This document shows, one piece after another, positions 1-8,969 of a DNA stretch of 64,000 nucleotides (position 1 is the first letter of the stretch; each line of letters starts with the position of its first letter). The notes beneath the pieces are model-generated. The model saw only the letters and a program-made list of their open reading frames with translations, did no database searches and had not been told where the DNA came from. This stretch comes from a virus. Both the position numbers and the translations under genes were made by a program. The stretch covers positions 124,001 through 188,000 of IMG/VR virus record IMGVR_UViG_3300020380_000001; one strand, given 5' to 3'.

Positions 1-660
1 AATTACAAAGTCTGACAGTATTTTGTTGATGATAACGTCGTCATCATCTTCCGTTACTAACGCAAAGTCTGAACCAATGCTACTAATAGTAGCGCCTGGC
101 TCAATAACTGAAACATCACCTGCGTTAATAAAGCTAGGCGACATCTTGAACTCGTCCCATAGAACACTAACTGCGCCACTAAAGTCGGAAACCGTCTTTG
201 GTATTTTAAAGGCACGCCTAATGTACTCGTAATTATTGCATATAGAGAAAAACGTTAGCGCTATTGACGTGTCAATATCGAGTGGCGTTTCTCCCTCGCG
301 GTACTTGAGAATGATACATTCACCGTGTACTCGTCTTAAGTAGGTAGCCGGTACAGTGTCTTTACCGTTTACGTCGTCTACCCATACTGCGCCTGATACG
401 TCGGTGTCCCGTACGAACCTAGCAGTGTCTTCTACCACTCTAGATTGCGGTATAAAATTAGTTGTAGCGACTACGCACGTTTTCTGAGCGCCGTGCTCGA
501 CTACACTTTCTGTTATTTTGCGTGTGTCGGTCGCCCTTACCGTAACTATGTTGTCAGCTAGCTCTGGCATATGTTTTTGCCATTGTGCTTCAACTAAAGC
601 AGACCTTACATTGTCGCCTTTGGGCGACATGTCTAGTAACACTAAAACAACATTATTCAT
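1..660 (-). CDS. Hypothetical protein, C-terminus beyond window
   Basis: An open frame of 220 codons starts at ATG 660 and runs off the left edge. The start overlaps the stop of the upstream gene as ATGA, so the two are translationally coupled. It opens with a short hydrophobic beta-like stretch (NNVVLVLLD), then an acidic, mixed sequence ending in a DDDD run. I recognise no family. Coding is supported by the intact frame and the coupled start. Confidence 0.8.
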   Translation of the reverse strand, partial: MNNVVLVLLDMSPKGDNVRSALVEAQWQKHMPELADNIVTVRATDTRKITESVVEHGAQKTCVVATTNFIPQSRVVEDTARFVRDTDVSGAVWVDDVNGKDTVPATYLRRVHGECIILKYREGETPLDIDTSIALTFFSICNNYEYIRRAFKIPKTVSDFSGAVSVLWDEFKMSPSFINAGDVSVIEPGATISSIGSDFALVTEDDDDVIINKILSDFVI

Positions 661-1001
661 TTTTTATAAATATCCTCAACTGATTTGGACGATATTACGC
701 GGTTATAAGCCACGGTATATGCGTTAACAGCCTCACGCTCCTTAGCTATCAAACGCTTGAAGAAGTCTTCGGAATTATGTATCTCAACTGGACGCTGATG
801 ATCATCTAAAATAGTGTATGTTTTGTTGCCCAAGTCGTGCATGGCCTTCGCATAACAAATCAACTCCCTGGTAGCTGCGAAGCATCCGCTCCCGTAATAC
901 AACACACGATCGCGTTCTACTACTTTTTGTAGCTGACGAATTTGCTGATTGGCTGACTTCCGTAAATTGGCCTGTTTGAGTAATGTACCTAGCTTATCCA
1001 T
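657..1001 (-). CDS. Hypothetical basic helical protein
   Basis: 114 residues, lysine/arginine-rich and probably helical, with KSANQQIRQLQKVVERDR suggesting a short coiled coil near the N-terminus. It is the first gene of the leftward pair and its TGA overlaps the next ATG. A palindromic TATACTAAAGTATA lies 18 nt upstream of the start. Function unknown. Confidence 0.75.
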   Translation of the reverse strand: MDKLGTLLKQANLRKSANQQIRQLQKVVERDRVLYYGSGCFAATRELICYAKAMHDLGNKTYTILDDHQRPVEIHNSEDFFKRLIAKEREAVNAYTVAYNRVISSKSVEDIYKK

Positions 1002-1018
1002 ACCTTTAACCTCGTCTA

Positions 1019-1032
1019 TATACTAAAGTATA
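1019..1032. repeat. Palindromic motif TATACT-AA-AGTATA, copy 1
   Basis: A perfect 6-bp inverted repeat around AA, in the divergent gap between the leftward gene at 1001 and the rightward gene at 1116. The same or nearly the same sequence recurs at 32745-32758 and 41420-41433. It could be an operator or a TATACT -10 element used on either strand. Confidence 0.5.
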
Positions 1033-1078
1033 CTTTTATTTATTGTTCGCTAAATCACCTGCTTAAAACTTTTTGTGC

Positions 1079-1084
1079 TAAATA
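1079..1084 (+). promoter_or_regulatory. Late-type promoter element TAAATA
   Basis: TAAATA (context GTGCTAAATACC) ends 31 nt before the ATG at 1116. One of a recurrent set resembling the T4 late promoter core. Confidence 0.5.
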
Positions 1085-1115
1085 CCAATAAACCAAAATC
1101 GTGAGGTAATACAAA

Positions 1116-1682
1116 ATGGGTAGACCAGTTAAATCTACATACTTCGGAAAACCTACCGGCAAACAGGCACAGATTGCATATACCGTGTCTAATTCTGGTA
1201 AGATACAGCCAATCATTAAAGAAGCTGGCGAAGGCTATAATAGCAAATTTAAGCTAGAATTAAAAGCTAAAGATGAAGAAGGCGAAGACGTATTGGCAGA
1301 ACTTTCTGTTTCTGTTAAAGACGGCGCAGTGTCTGAAGTATCTGTAGCGCAAACAGGTGAGTTTCCTGCCAACAAGAAACACACTGCACTAGACGGTATC
1401 CCTGCACCTGTTTCTGGTGGCGGTGTTATTGTTGGCAAGGGCGTTATTGACGAAAAGATCGGCGTTGAGGATGTGTTCATCATCAAACAACGTGGCCAGC
1501 GCAAATATGCAATTGGCGCAGTAGCAGACGAAACCCGCACCGGAGTTGGTAGCCTTGTAGAAAAAGCTGAGTCACTTGGCGACTTTGAAGTATCTGCAGG
1601 TGACGCAAAAGTGCATACAATCCAACAGTATCAAGTAAAGACTTTCGGTGGTGAAATCAAACCAATTTCCGATATACTTTAA
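1116..1682 (+). CDS. Probable virion structural protein (MGRPVKSTYFG type)
   Basis: 188 residues with a good ribosome site (GAGGT) before ATG 1116 and a TAAATA late-type element upstream. The start MGRPVKSTYFGKP resembles small proteins of T4-like marine phages that begin MGRP..KYFG; I recall these as virion-associated, so the structural role is an inference. The rest is beta-rich with GGGVIVGKGVI and a C-terminal FGGEIKPISDIL. No enzyme motif and no membrane segment. Followed at once by a TTGACA promoter-like box. Confidence 0.7.
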   Translation: MGRPVKSTYFGKPTGKQAQIAYTVSNSGKIQPIIKEAGEGYNSKFKLELKAKDEEGEDVLAELSVSVKDGAVSEVSVAQTGEFPANKKHTALDGIPAPVSGGGVIVGKGVIDEKIGVEDVFIIKQRGQRKYAIGAVADETRTGVGSLVEKAESLGDFEVSAGDAKVHTIQQYQVKTFGGEIKPISDIL

Positions 1683-1711
1683 TTGACAAAGTTTGCAAGA
1701 TCTGTTATCGT
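1683..1711 (+). promoter_or_regulatory. Possible sigma70 promoter
   Basis: TTGACA at 1683-1688, 17 nt, then TATCGT at 1706-1711, upstream of the gene at 1745. The -35 is perfect but the -10 is weak. Confidence 0.4.
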
Positions 1712-1744
1712 ATTGGTAATCATAATAACGATAATGGATCTTGC

Positions 1745-2032
1745 ATGGAAACCTTTATAGATGTTGTACTCCAAGCCTTAGTGGCACTCGCTGCTATTGG
1801 CGTCTCAGACGGCGCACGTAGGAAGATGTATGCCTGCGCACGTGACATAGAAACAGACGACCCCAAATTTAACGATGCGTATCGTGAGTTTCTAGACTAT
1901 AACAAAGGCATTGTGTCGCGTGACACACTTATCATATTCGTCGCTGCAATAGTCGCTATCCAATTTATTGGCATGGTGCCTACCTCTTGTGTTATTGTTG
2001 CTTGGTACATGTGGTTCACGAGAAACCTATGA
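1745..2032 (+). CDS. Small membrane protein
   Basis: 95 residues with two hydrophobic segments, about residues 6-20 and 62-92, around a charged cytosolic-type middle (RRKMYACARDIETDD). The stop overlaps the next start (ATGA). No family recognised; a phage inner-membrane protein is the plain reading. Confidence 0.75.
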   Translation: METFIDVVLQALVALAAIGVSDGARRKMYACARDIETDDPKFNDAYREFLDYNKGIVSRDTLIIFVAAIVAIQFIGMVPTSCVIVAWYMWFTRNL

Positions 2033-2334
2033 TTTCAAGACTACTAGAAGAACACGGCCTACTAAATCGCAACATAGGCGCAGCACGAACCATTAACGAC
2101 ATTCTTATCGAGTACAAGCGTAACCACAAGTATCGTGAACGTTTGCTTCATACTATCATGGCACATGATAAAGAATCAGATCACGAGGGTGATTACCTAA
2201 AAGGCTTGAAAGCTGCGCTTGCCATGCTTGACGGTTGTGACGATGTTGAAGCCCCTCCCAGTGATGCTGAGATTGAACACAATGCCGTGATGATAGGAAA
2301 TAAATTGCTGCCAACTAAGAAGCGCAATAAGTAA
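2029..2334 (+). CDS. Hypothetical protein
   Basis: 101 residues from ATG 2029, chosen because it overlaps the upstream TGA as ATGA; the longer frame back to 1987 would overlap the membrane gene needlessly. The protein is helical and charged (MISRLLEEHGLLNRN) with a lysine-rich tail. Function unknown. Confidence 0.75.
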   Translation: MISRLLEEHGLLNRNIGAARTINDILIEYKRNHKYRERLLHTIMAHDKESDHEGDYLKGLKAALAMLDGCDDVEAPPSDAEIEHNAVMIGNKLLPTKKRNK

Positions 2335-2354
2335 AAACAAAAAGAGATTTATCA

Positions 2355-3617
2355 ATGACCGAAATCAAATTGTCAGATATTTCAATCGGGTTTATTGGCC
2401 TTGGCAAGTTAGGCTTACCGTGCGCTGAAGTATTTGCCCAGCATCATCCAGTTTATGGCTATGACGTAGTTGACTATAAATCAGCAACAATAAACAAGTG
2501 CGAAGACATTGAAACCGTAGTTAAGCAGAGTGACTATGTCTTTATCGCAGTACCAACACCGCATGCGCCCGGCTACGGCGGCGAAACACCGACTAGCCAC
2601 CTCAAACCAACTGACTTTGATTACAGCATTGTTGACAACGTAATTAAGGAAGCTGTCAAATATACAGCTGGTACTGATACTGTATTAGTACTCATTTCTA
2701 CTGTATTGCCTGGCACTATCAGTGAACGTTGGCAAGACGATTTAAAGGGTACTACTTTCATTTACAACCCGTACTTGATTGCCATGGGCACAGTGGCACA
2801 TGACATGGTTAATCCTGAAATGATTATGATAGGCACAGCTGACGGTGAAACAACCGAACAAGCTGAAGTCCTTGCTGCTATGTACAAGAACATGGCTGAA
2901 GTAGATAACCTGCGCATTGAATACGGTACTCATACTGAGATAGAAGCACTAAAGGTGTTCTACAATACGTGGATCACAATGAAAGTCACTCTTTGTAATA
3001 TGGTACAAGACGTGGCTAACGCTGCCGGCAACATGAATGTTGACGTAGTAACTGGTGCTCTAGCACGTTCTGATTTGCGCATTATGTCAGACAAGTATAT
3101 GACAGCTGGTATGGGCGATGGTGGCGGATGTCACCCTAGAGACAATATTGCACTAAGCCAAATGTCATCCAAGTACAACCTCGGTTACGATATGTTTGGC
3201 GCACTAATTAAAGCACGTGAAGAACAAGCGCGTAATATGGCTGAGTTTCTCATGCAATATGATATGCCTGTCGTAATTGTTGGTAAAGCGTACAAGCCAG
3301 CCGTGCCTTATTGCGAAGGTTCACCGTCACTGTTAGTGGGCCACTATCTGGAAGAAAAGGGTACTGAGCTGTATTACATAGACAGCTTAGCAAGCAGAAC
3401 ACAACCTAAGAACTTTCTCAATAAGAAGGTTGTTTACTTACTTGCACACTCGTACGACGTGACGTATCACAAACAAAAGGCCGCAACAGAAGACTCTGCC
3501 CAAGTGCTGTATATATCACCGGGATCAGTTGTAGTTGATCCTTGGCGCAAATTCAAGTCAATTGACGATCGCGTAACAGTAGTTCACTATGGAGACACTC
3601 GTGGCAAATCACTATGA
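2355..3617 (+). CDS. Nucleotide-sugar dehydrogenase (UDP-glucose/GDP-mannose dehydrogenase family)
   Basis: 420 residues, close to the usual family size. This family oxidises the sugar C6 alcohol to a carboxylate with two NAD+. The N-terminus has the Rossmann signature IGFIGLGKLGLP. FIAVPTPHAP and STVLPGTISE match the conserved cofactor-side loops. The catalytic cysteine motif is GGGCHPRDN with Cys259, matching the family GGxCxPKD pattern. Residues 313-420 fit the sugar-binding C-terminal domain. It overlaps the start of a glycosyltransferase-like gene, suggesting joint work on a glycan, for instance host surface or virion glycosylation. Which sugar nucleotide is used cannot be read from sequence. 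Confidence 0.9.
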   Translation: MTEIKLSDISIGFIGLGKLGLPCAEVFAQHHPVYGYDVVDYKSATINKCEDIETVVKQSDYVFIAVPTPHAPGYGGETPTSHLKPTDFDYSIVDNVIKEAVKYTAGTDTVLVLISTVLPGTISERWQDDLKGTTFIYNPYLIAMGTVAHDMVNPEMIMIGTADGETTEQAEVLAAMYKNMAEVDNLRIEYGTHTEIEALKVFYNTWITMKVTLCNMVQDVANAAGNMNVDVVTGALARSDLRIMSDKYMTAGMGDGGGCHPRDNIALSQMSSKYNLGYDMFGALIKAREEQARNMAEFLMQYDMPVVIVGKAYKPAVPYCEGSPSLLVGHYLEEKGTELYYIDSLASRTQPKNFLNKKVVYLLAHSYDVTYHKQKAATEDSAQVLYISPGSVVVDPWRKFKSIDDRVTVVHYGDTRGKSL

Positions 3618-4659
3618 TTTCAAATATGCGGTTGACATTGAGTCAGTCGGCCTTGACTACTGGCGCTGGCTTAACAGCTATAAGAACACGCCTGGACTAA
3701 TCAGTGAGATAAGAGGCTTTCACCGCGCCCGTAGGCCATTTAATATTGTGTGTCCGTACGAAGCGTATGTTGGTATAGACAACCAATACAATTCGTTGCT
3801 TGAAGCAGTAAACGGTGACGCTGACTATATTAAAAACTACGTAACGGTTATTGCTGGGTCTGAACCCCGCAAGAATGCAGAGCGCTATAAACGAGTCGTT
3901 TACGGATCTTTTATCTTTGATTGGATGCAACATGATCCATACAGTGTGCCTGCATATAACGATAAGATACCCGAGCATGACTTCTTGTCGTTTAATCGCA
4001 TTATACGGCCGCACCGTTTGATGTTGATTGCTGCACTTGCGCATATAGGCCTACTCGACAAGAACTTAGTGAGTTACACACTAGCTCAGTTAGAACACTT
4101 TCCTAAGTTTGCATTAGACGGTGTTGCGTGCGTGCCAGATGAACGCGCCAAAAAGATAACAGAAATATTGGCTGAGTTACCTACTGAGCAAAAAGCTGAC
4201 CCGATTACGTGGGATTCTAATTTGTCAGTAATGACAGCGCCAAGTGATCTTTACGAAAATGCCTTTTATAGTCTTGTAACGGAAACCGCATTCTTTGAAG
4301 ATGATCCGTTCTTGACTGAAAAGATCATTAAGCCGCTGACATACGGGCATCCGTTCATTACATTAGCGCCTAAGAACACCCTGTCGCTTCTACAAGCGTA
4401 CGGCTTTAAAACCTACTCAAGTATATTCGATGAATCATACGACACTGTAGACGAAGGCTACGTGCGATTTAGACGCGTGATAAAGGAAGTTGTCCGTATT
4501 GCTAACTTGACACAAGAAGATAAGGCGCATTTGTTCGCGAGTGCACGTGAAATAGGTGAACATAACAGTGCCCACTTTAAAAAGAATGTCAAACAGATAA
4601 TTGAAATGTCTAGTAACATTAATGAGCACTTGGATATCAAGAACAAAGTCTTGCGTTAG
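3601..4659 (+). CDS. Glycosyltransferase-like protein (GT10/fucosyltransferase-type C-terminus)
   Basis: About 352 residues. I place the start at GTG 3601 because GGAG sits six bases before it; an in-frame ATG at 3589 lacks a ribosome site. The segment FYSLVTETAFFEDDPFLTEK followed by PLTYGHPFI resembles the GT-B nucleotide-binding half of alpha-1,3-fucosyltransferase-like enzymes (E..xxTEKxxxPL..G..PI). The N-terminal half is not recognisable. It overlaps the sugar-nucleotide dehydrogenase by 17 nt, which supports a glycan role. Family assignment is from motif shape only. Confidence 0.65.
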   Translation: MANHYDFKYAVDIESVGLDYWRWLNSYKNTPGLISEIRGFHRARRPFNIVCPYEAYVGIDNQYNSLLEAVNGDADYIKNYVTVIAGSEPRKNAERYKRVVYGSFIFDWMQHDPYSVPAYNDKIPEHDFLSFNRIIRPHRLMLIAALAHIGLLDKNLVSYTLAQLEHFPKFALDGVACVPDERAKKITEILAELPTEQKADPITWDSNLSVMTAPSDLYENAFYSLVTETAFFEDDPFLTEKIIKPLTYGHPFITLAPKNTLSLLQAYGFKTYSSIFDESYDTVDEGYVRFRRVIKEVVRIANLTQEDKAHLFASAREIGEHNSAHFKKNVKQIIEMSSNINEHLDIKNKVLR

Positions 4660-4703
4660 TGAATGAAGCGTGTTTTAATGTCGTAATACATTAGGGAGAT
4701 AGT

Positions 4704-5519
4704 ATGAAGATTTTATCTAAGTTTTATGATTATTACGACAGTTGCCTCGCAGCTGGTGTAGACACTACTGTTATCTTCAAACGCGAGCAGGAAACAAGTG
4801 ACTACCGTGATATTCTTGACGAATATTATCAGTACAAGACTGCTCGCGAACAGTTTTTCAGTAAGGATAAAAAGCCGCACGTGGTTAGCCGTTACGCTAC
4901 CCGCCTCAAGCACAACAAGAAGCTGATTCTCAGAACCGGTGTTGTTGGCTTTTGTGGTGAGTTTTATCCCTACGCTTATGCTAACATCATGGACTATTTC
5001 GATCACGACTACGAAACCGGCGAGTACTTTTATTCGTACGATGAGTTGGTTGAATATATACGTGGTTATTTCCCTGATTATATACAGCGCGTCAAGGGTA
5101 TTGACATAATAGACATTCCGAACGAGATTCATCGTTACCAAGCTGACGATTTACATAATCACTTCATCGGCAAATACACCAAGCTTGAATCGTTGTTCAG
5201 GGATCGTAATGTGGCGTACTTTGATATATCGCCTAGTCAATCGTTCCATTACGGTGTCGGGTTCGTTAAGTATCCTGAACTTAAGAAACTTAACTTCGCA
5301 CGCGTAGTTGACCCGTTTACTGCGTTCCAAAAAATTGAGCAGTTTATTACTGGCGTGCTAGGTGTAGGCGAGCCCGAAACTGTAGAGATAGGTGACACGT
5401 ACAAACGCGACGCAAAAGGCTTTGATGAGTGGAGTTTCAAAAACCAGCCGCCTATGCCCGGCAAAAGTCGCAAAATACGCAAACAAAAACGTAAACTAAA
5501 AGGCCGCACTGATGGGTGA
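4704..5519 (+). CDS. Hypothetical protein, aromatic-rich
   Basis: 271 residues, very rich in Tyr and Phe, with a basic tail (KSRKIRKQKRKLKGR). Ribosome site GGGAG before ATG 4704. It overlaps the next gene by 8 nt. No catalytic motif seen. The basic tail might bind nucleic acid, but that is only a guess. Confidence 0.8.
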   Translation: MKILSKFYDYYDSCLAAGVDTTVIFKREQETSDYRDILDEYYQYKTAREQFFSKDKKPHVVSRYATRLKHNKKLILRTGVVGFCGEFYPYAYANIMDYFDHDYETGEYFYSYDELVEYIRGYFPDYIQRVKGIDIIDIPNEIHRYQADDLHNHFIGKYTKLESLFRDRNVAYFDISPSQSFHYGVGFVKYPELKKLNFARVVDPFTAFQKIEQFITGVLGVGEPETVEIGDTYKRDAKGFDEWSFKNQPPMPGKSRKIRKQKRKLKGRTDG

Positions 5520-5889
5520 TTTGATTTACGATTATGAATTAGGGAAAGCCTGGGCAAAATGCTACCTGGCTTCCTACTACGGATGGTCTGACCGCAGCAC
5601 TGGTGACGACAAAGAGTTGTTTTTAATTTACAATGCTTTCCGTTCATCAAGGGTAGTGTCTGTTAGGTTCTCACACGTCGATTGCCCGGATAACCGCGAT
5701 AAGGCTAAAAGTCTTGTATTACACTTAGGCCCGAGAACTGAAGACTTAATAGAAGCCTTGCAGATAGAAATATTGCAGTGCCGCTGGCCGCGATCCGGTA
5801 TTACCGGTGTAATCAAAATGATAAAGGCAGAATATGATAAACAATGTAGCACTGAGGCCTGTGCGAGTCATAGTAGAGACGACGAATGA
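5512..5889 (+). CDS. Hypothetical protein
   Basis: 125 residues, mixed alpha/beta composition, no motif recognised. Start supported by AAGG 8 nt upstream and by the 8-nt overlap with the preceding gene. The last 56 nt overlap the next gene. Confidence 0.7.
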   Translation: MGDLIYDYELGKAWAKCYLASYYGWSDRSTGDDKELFLIYNAFRSSRVVSVRFSHVDCPDNRDKAKSLVLHLGPRTEDLIEALQIEILQCRWPRSGITGVIKMIKAEYDKQCSTEACASHSRDDE

Positions 5890-6271
5890 TTCTTTTTGTA
5901 TCGATGCCTATGTCATTTACGAGGAAGGCGCTGAGACGTTAGCTCTAAGGATTGATCGTGTTGAAGAGCGTGCGCTATTCGAGGAAGTTGCACTGTCTGT
6001 CGAGTTAAGTGGTAACACCTCCTCGCTACTATATGTCGTGAACCACTCCGCCACTTATTTCGGGGAGGATTTTGAGTTGTGGTGTAGTGCCCCGGCCTCT
6101 CCTGAACACTTCAGATATGCATCTCGCGGAATGCGACTGGAACATATGTTAATGAAAGCTGGACTAAAAAACCAATTCAATAACGGTATAATATTGTTTG
6201 AAAACTGGCGCACTCCGGAAGAGCGCGACGAGGCAGTGACTCTTTTAAAATTACAGCACGGTGGCGTATAA
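5834..6271 (+). CDS. Hypothetical protein
   Basis: 145 residues from ATG 5834 with AAAGGCAG just upstream. Acidic, beta-rich N-terminus and a helical C-terminus. It is the last gene of this rightward string and faces the leftward lysis genes. Unknown function. Confidence 0.7.
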   Translation: MINNVALRPVRVIVETTNDSFCIDAYVIYEEGAETLALRIDRVEERALFEEVALSVELSGNTSSLLYVVNHSATYFGEDFELWCSAPASPEHFRYASRGMRLEHMLMKAGLKNQFNNGIILFENWRTPEERDEAVTLLKLQHGGV

Positions 6272-6306
6272 AGTCTTGCGCTTAAACGACAGGCGTGCTG
6301 TAATTA

Positions 6307-7080
6307 TTACCAATGTTTCCAGAACTGCCACCAGGGCGCTTTTTTCTTATCCGGTACACTGTCGGATGGTTCAGAGGGAGCGGGTTTTTCTGGTTCATCG
6401 TCTTGTGGCGGTTGTGTTTGCTCGACTATCTTCTCCTTGAAAACGATACTATCGCTTTCTTGGTCGACTGCACGATCGCCACAAACCTCAACCCCGCCCC
6501 AACCGTCGTCTTTATACAAGTCTTGTAAACTGAATATAATCTTACGTGGATAATGACGGTTTTCTTCCTTAGCCCAATCAGCACGCGCACTGACATCCTC
6601 AACTGAGTTCCAGTATTGATCCCTGCTGCCGCCTTGTTGTTCTACTAAGTTTTTCTCACGGAATATCCACCCAGCCCCGCCGTTATACGCTGCGAGACTA
6701 AAGCCGTAATCGTTGCACTCGTCTATGGCAGAAATGCGTTTCTTCAAGTCACCCATGTAAAGCGCTTGTGCCTTTATAGCCCATTTAGGGTTCATCACAT
6801 CACCATCGTCTAACTCAGGAAACTTGTTGTTGACATAGTCGCGGGTATCGTCGGTGAACTGTGATAGTCCACATGCATATGGCGAGCATACATCAGGACG
6901 CCATGTGCTTTCCTGGTGTATTTGCCCTGCCAGCATACTAACAGGCGCGTCTAAGCCAAAGACGTATTGTGCTTCGGCTATCACAGAACGCTTATAACGG
7001 TAGGCGTTATCTGGTATTGACTGTGCGTTTACTGCAAAGCACAGCACCGCCAGCGCACTAAATGCCCAGCGATACACCAA
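6307..7080 (-). CDS. Secreted lytic transglycosylase, probable endolysin
   Basis: 257 residues. Residues 1-20 are a signal peptide or signal-anchor (WAFSALAVLCFAVNAQS). Residues about 40-150 form an SLT/goose-lysozyme-type domain. GQIHQESTWRP gives the catalytic Glu57, followed by ACGLSQFTDDT and the AAYNGGAGW motif typical of lytic transglycosylases. This family cleaves the glycan strand between MurNAc and GlcNAc. The tail is a long acidic/proline linker ending KKKAPWWQFWKHW, an aromatic basic end that could bind membrane or wall. It overlaps the upstream holin-like gene by 23 nt; together they form a lysis cassette reading against the surrounding genes. Confidence 0.88.
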   Translation of the reverse strand: MVYRWAFSALAVLCFAVNAQSIPDNAYRYKRSVIAEAQYVFGLDAPVSMLAGQIHQESTWRPDVCSPYACGLSQFTDDTRDYVNNKFPELDDGDVMNPKWAIKAQALYMGDLKKRISAIDECNDYGFSLAAYNGGAGWIFREKNLVEQQGGSRDQYWNSVEDVSARADWAKEENRHYPRKIIFSLQDLYKDDGWGGVEVCGDRAVDQESDSIVFKEKIVEQTQPPQDDEPEKPAPSEPSDSVPDKKKAPWWQFWKHW

Positions 7081-7375
7081 GTATTACCCCCACAATAATA
7101 ATAGCTCTACGGATCATAGCAGAGCCCGCAAGCTTGCTGAATGTCGCGTGTTTCTCTGTATCAATAGACTCGCGCATATCGGCAGCGATGTTATGTGGCC
7201 TAAAGTTAGGGAACAACATCAAGTCAATACCGTAGCCCAAGACCGCTGCTATCGACACAAGTGATAATTTATAAAGAACTAAAGGTACTTTGACCGGGCT
7301 TAGTAATCCTATGGTTACTAATAATAGTAAAGTTACGACGATGAAAGTTATCCGTCCTTGGTAAACTGGTCTCAT
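7058..7375 (-). CDS. Putative holin
   Basis: 105 residues from ATG 7375, chosen because AAAGGAG lies just upstream; the longer frame to 7414 has no ribosome site. Three hydrophobic segments (about 9-27, 34-52 and 88-105) and the pattern LYKLSLVSIAAVLGYGIDLMLFP...IRRAIIIVGVILGVSLG match a holin family common in Pseudomonas-type prophages and phages. Holins permeabilise the inner membrane to trigger lysis. Its place directly upstream of the endolysin supports this. Confidence 0.8.
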   Translation of the reverse strand: MRPVYQGRITFIVVTLLLLVTIGLLSPVKVPLVLYKLSLVSIAAVLGYGIDLMLFPNFRPHNIAADMRESIDTEKHATFSKLAGSAMIRRAIIIVGVILGVSLGI

Positions 7376-7477
7376 TATGTTATGCTCCTTTAAAAGACTA
7401 TAATATTTAGTCACATGTGGTTCTTAATATGACACGCTTGGTGTGTCACGCACTAAGTAACCATAAAAGAGGTAATT

Positions 7478-7756
7478 ATGAAACAATTAGGAAGACTTGA
7501 CCAATGGTTTCGTGTCGGTGTAGACGGACCGGGCAAATCAGTTATATTCGGTATAATTAGCGGTAGTGATGTTGCGGAAGACGGTGTGAGTTACTGTACC
7601 GGCGCTATACATATCCTTGATCACACAAAGGATATAGCAATAACAGCTGAAGGCCATTTTGCACTTGGCGACAAGAACAATGACGAGGCGATTCTTGATG
7701 AGATACTCAAGAGTTTTAACATTTATGAACACAAGGATTCACTGAGTTACTTATGA
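7478..7756 (+). CDS. Hypothetical protein
   Basis: 92 residues with ribosome site GAGG 5 nt before ATG 7478. Soluble and acidic. ATGA overlap with the next gene shows coupling. No family recognised. Confidence 0.7.
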   Translation: MKQLGRLDQWFRVGVDGPGKSVIFGIISGSDVAEDGVSYCTGAIHILDHTKDIAITAEGHFALGDKNNDEAILDEILKSFNIYEHKDSLSYL

Positions 7757-8109
7757 ACTTGGAACCAAGCAACGCTCGTATAGTTTTAGAAGATTTAACG
7801 CCTCCGCTATTGTTTGGCTACGCATGGGGATTCTTCGGTTTATATGTCGAGATGACTTTCGGTCCGTTTCTCACCGGCATACTTGTCACGATACTCGGGT
7901 GCATCGGGCTAGCAAAGTATAGACGATCATTACGCAAGCACTTGAAGCAACTGCGCGACATGTCTAATATTGCGAGAAAGTGCCACGGCAATACATCACT
8001 CACATATTCAATCGACGACGGGCAGTATTACCTACACTCGCAAGAGTACGGCACGATATGGTTTGCTGACGGCGATGGGCAGGGCTTCTCTGTTTATAAC
8101 CGTTTATAA
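7753..8109 (+). CDS. Small membrane protein
   Basis: 118 residues with a hydrophobic hairpin at about 20-55 (FGYAWGFFGLYVEMTFGPFLTGILVTILGCIGLAKY), followed by a basic helix and a soluble C-terminal domain. Coupled to the upstream gene. Function unknown. Confidence 0.7.
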   Translation: MNLEPSNARIVLEDLTPPLLFGYAWGFFGLYVEMTFGPFLTGILVTILGCIGLAKYRRSLRKHLKQLRDMSNIARKCHGNTSLTYSIDDGQYYLHSQEYGTIWFADGDGQGFSVYNRL

Positions 8110-8127
8110 AGTTTTCCATCTTGAACA

Positions 8128-8155
8128 TTGACTTGGTAAAAACCGGTGTTATTAT
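8128..8155 (+). promoter_or_regulatory. Sigma70-like promoter
   Basis: TTGACT at 8128-8133, 16-nt spacer, TATTAT at 8150-8155, 25 nt before the gene at 8180. Fits the recurrent 16-bp-spacer promoter class of this window. Confidence 0.6.
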
Positions 8156-8179
8156 GCGGGTTTTACTGGAGGGAATAAG

Positions 8180-8650
8180 ATGGAAAAGGCTAAGGCACTA
8201 TTCAAAATTAAAGATCGCAATCTGATAGCCGATCTGGATGATACTGTTAAACGCTTTGTAACGCGCAAACAAGATGTCAATATTGATGTGACTTGCTGCG
8301 AAGAGGTGGAAAGCATTAAAAAGAAGCTTAAGCCATACCTTCCAGCAAGCGCACTTCGTTCACTTTACATGTACAGTCCAATGGATCTGTCTCAGGGCGT
8401 AATAATGCATGAAGACTGTGAGTTCGTCGAAAGTACACATCTAAAACCAAACGCGTATGTCATTGTTACACATGCAAGTGACGCACCATCAGCTGGGCCG
8501 GACAGTCCGTCGAGTCAACTAATCATTAATTCTGGCAGGCAGCTCTGTGAACTATCAGAAGGCCTCGCATTCAGGTTCAACGCAACAAAGCAACACGGAC
8601 TAATCAACAATTCTACCTTACGTATGCTGGTCCTGTGGTTCGCTAAATAA
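8180..8650 (+). CDS. Hypothetical protein
   Basis: 156 residues with strong ribosome site GGAGGG. Helical charged N-terminus, then a mixed C-terminal half with PSAGPDSPSS linker. Expressed from its own promoter. Unknown function. Confidence 0.75.
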   Translation: MEKAKALFKIKDRNLIADLDDTVKRFVTRKQDVNIDVTCCEEVESIKKKLKPYLPASALRSLYMYSPMDLSQGVIMHEDCEFVESTHLKPNAYVIVTHASDAPSAGPDSPSSQLIINSGRQLCELSEGLAFRFNATKQHGLINNSTLRMLVLWFAK

Positions 8651-8676
8651 TCACTAAAGCAGTAAGGTTTGAGTAT

Positions 8677-8925
8677 ATGTCACAATGTTGGATCAAGTCA
8701 TCTAATATCACAAAAGCACTCCATAATTTAAACTGGTTTAGAAACACTGGTAAAGTGCCCGTAATAGCCTGGGCAATTGATATGCCACTCGGCTGCCGTC
8801 ATGTATTAATATATGAAGAAGGCAGTGACAAAATTAGAAAAGATCCGCACCGCGCCACCCATAGATTTGAATTTGTGTCTGAAGATGAATTCAGAGATAT
8901 TGTTGAAGAAAAGTTGCTGTCCTAA
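8677..8925 (+). CDS. Hypothetical small protein
   Basis: 82 residues with AAGG upstream of ATG 8677. Tryptophan-rich N-terminal half and acidic C-terminus (FVSEDEFRDIVEEKLL). No family recognised. Confidence 0.7.
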   Translation: MSQCWIKSSNITKALHNLNWFRNTGKVPVIAWAIDMPLGCRHVLIYEEGSDKIRKDPHRATHRFEFVSEDEFRDIVEEKLLS

Positions 8926-8969
8926 AATTCAGGTGTTATAGTTTGTTTAACCACAAAAAGGATAATACT

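Noticed and set aside
1235-1540. Antisense 101-codon frame
   Set aside because: Shadow of the structural gene on the plus strand, Ser/Pro/Thr-rich as expected for a reverse frame.
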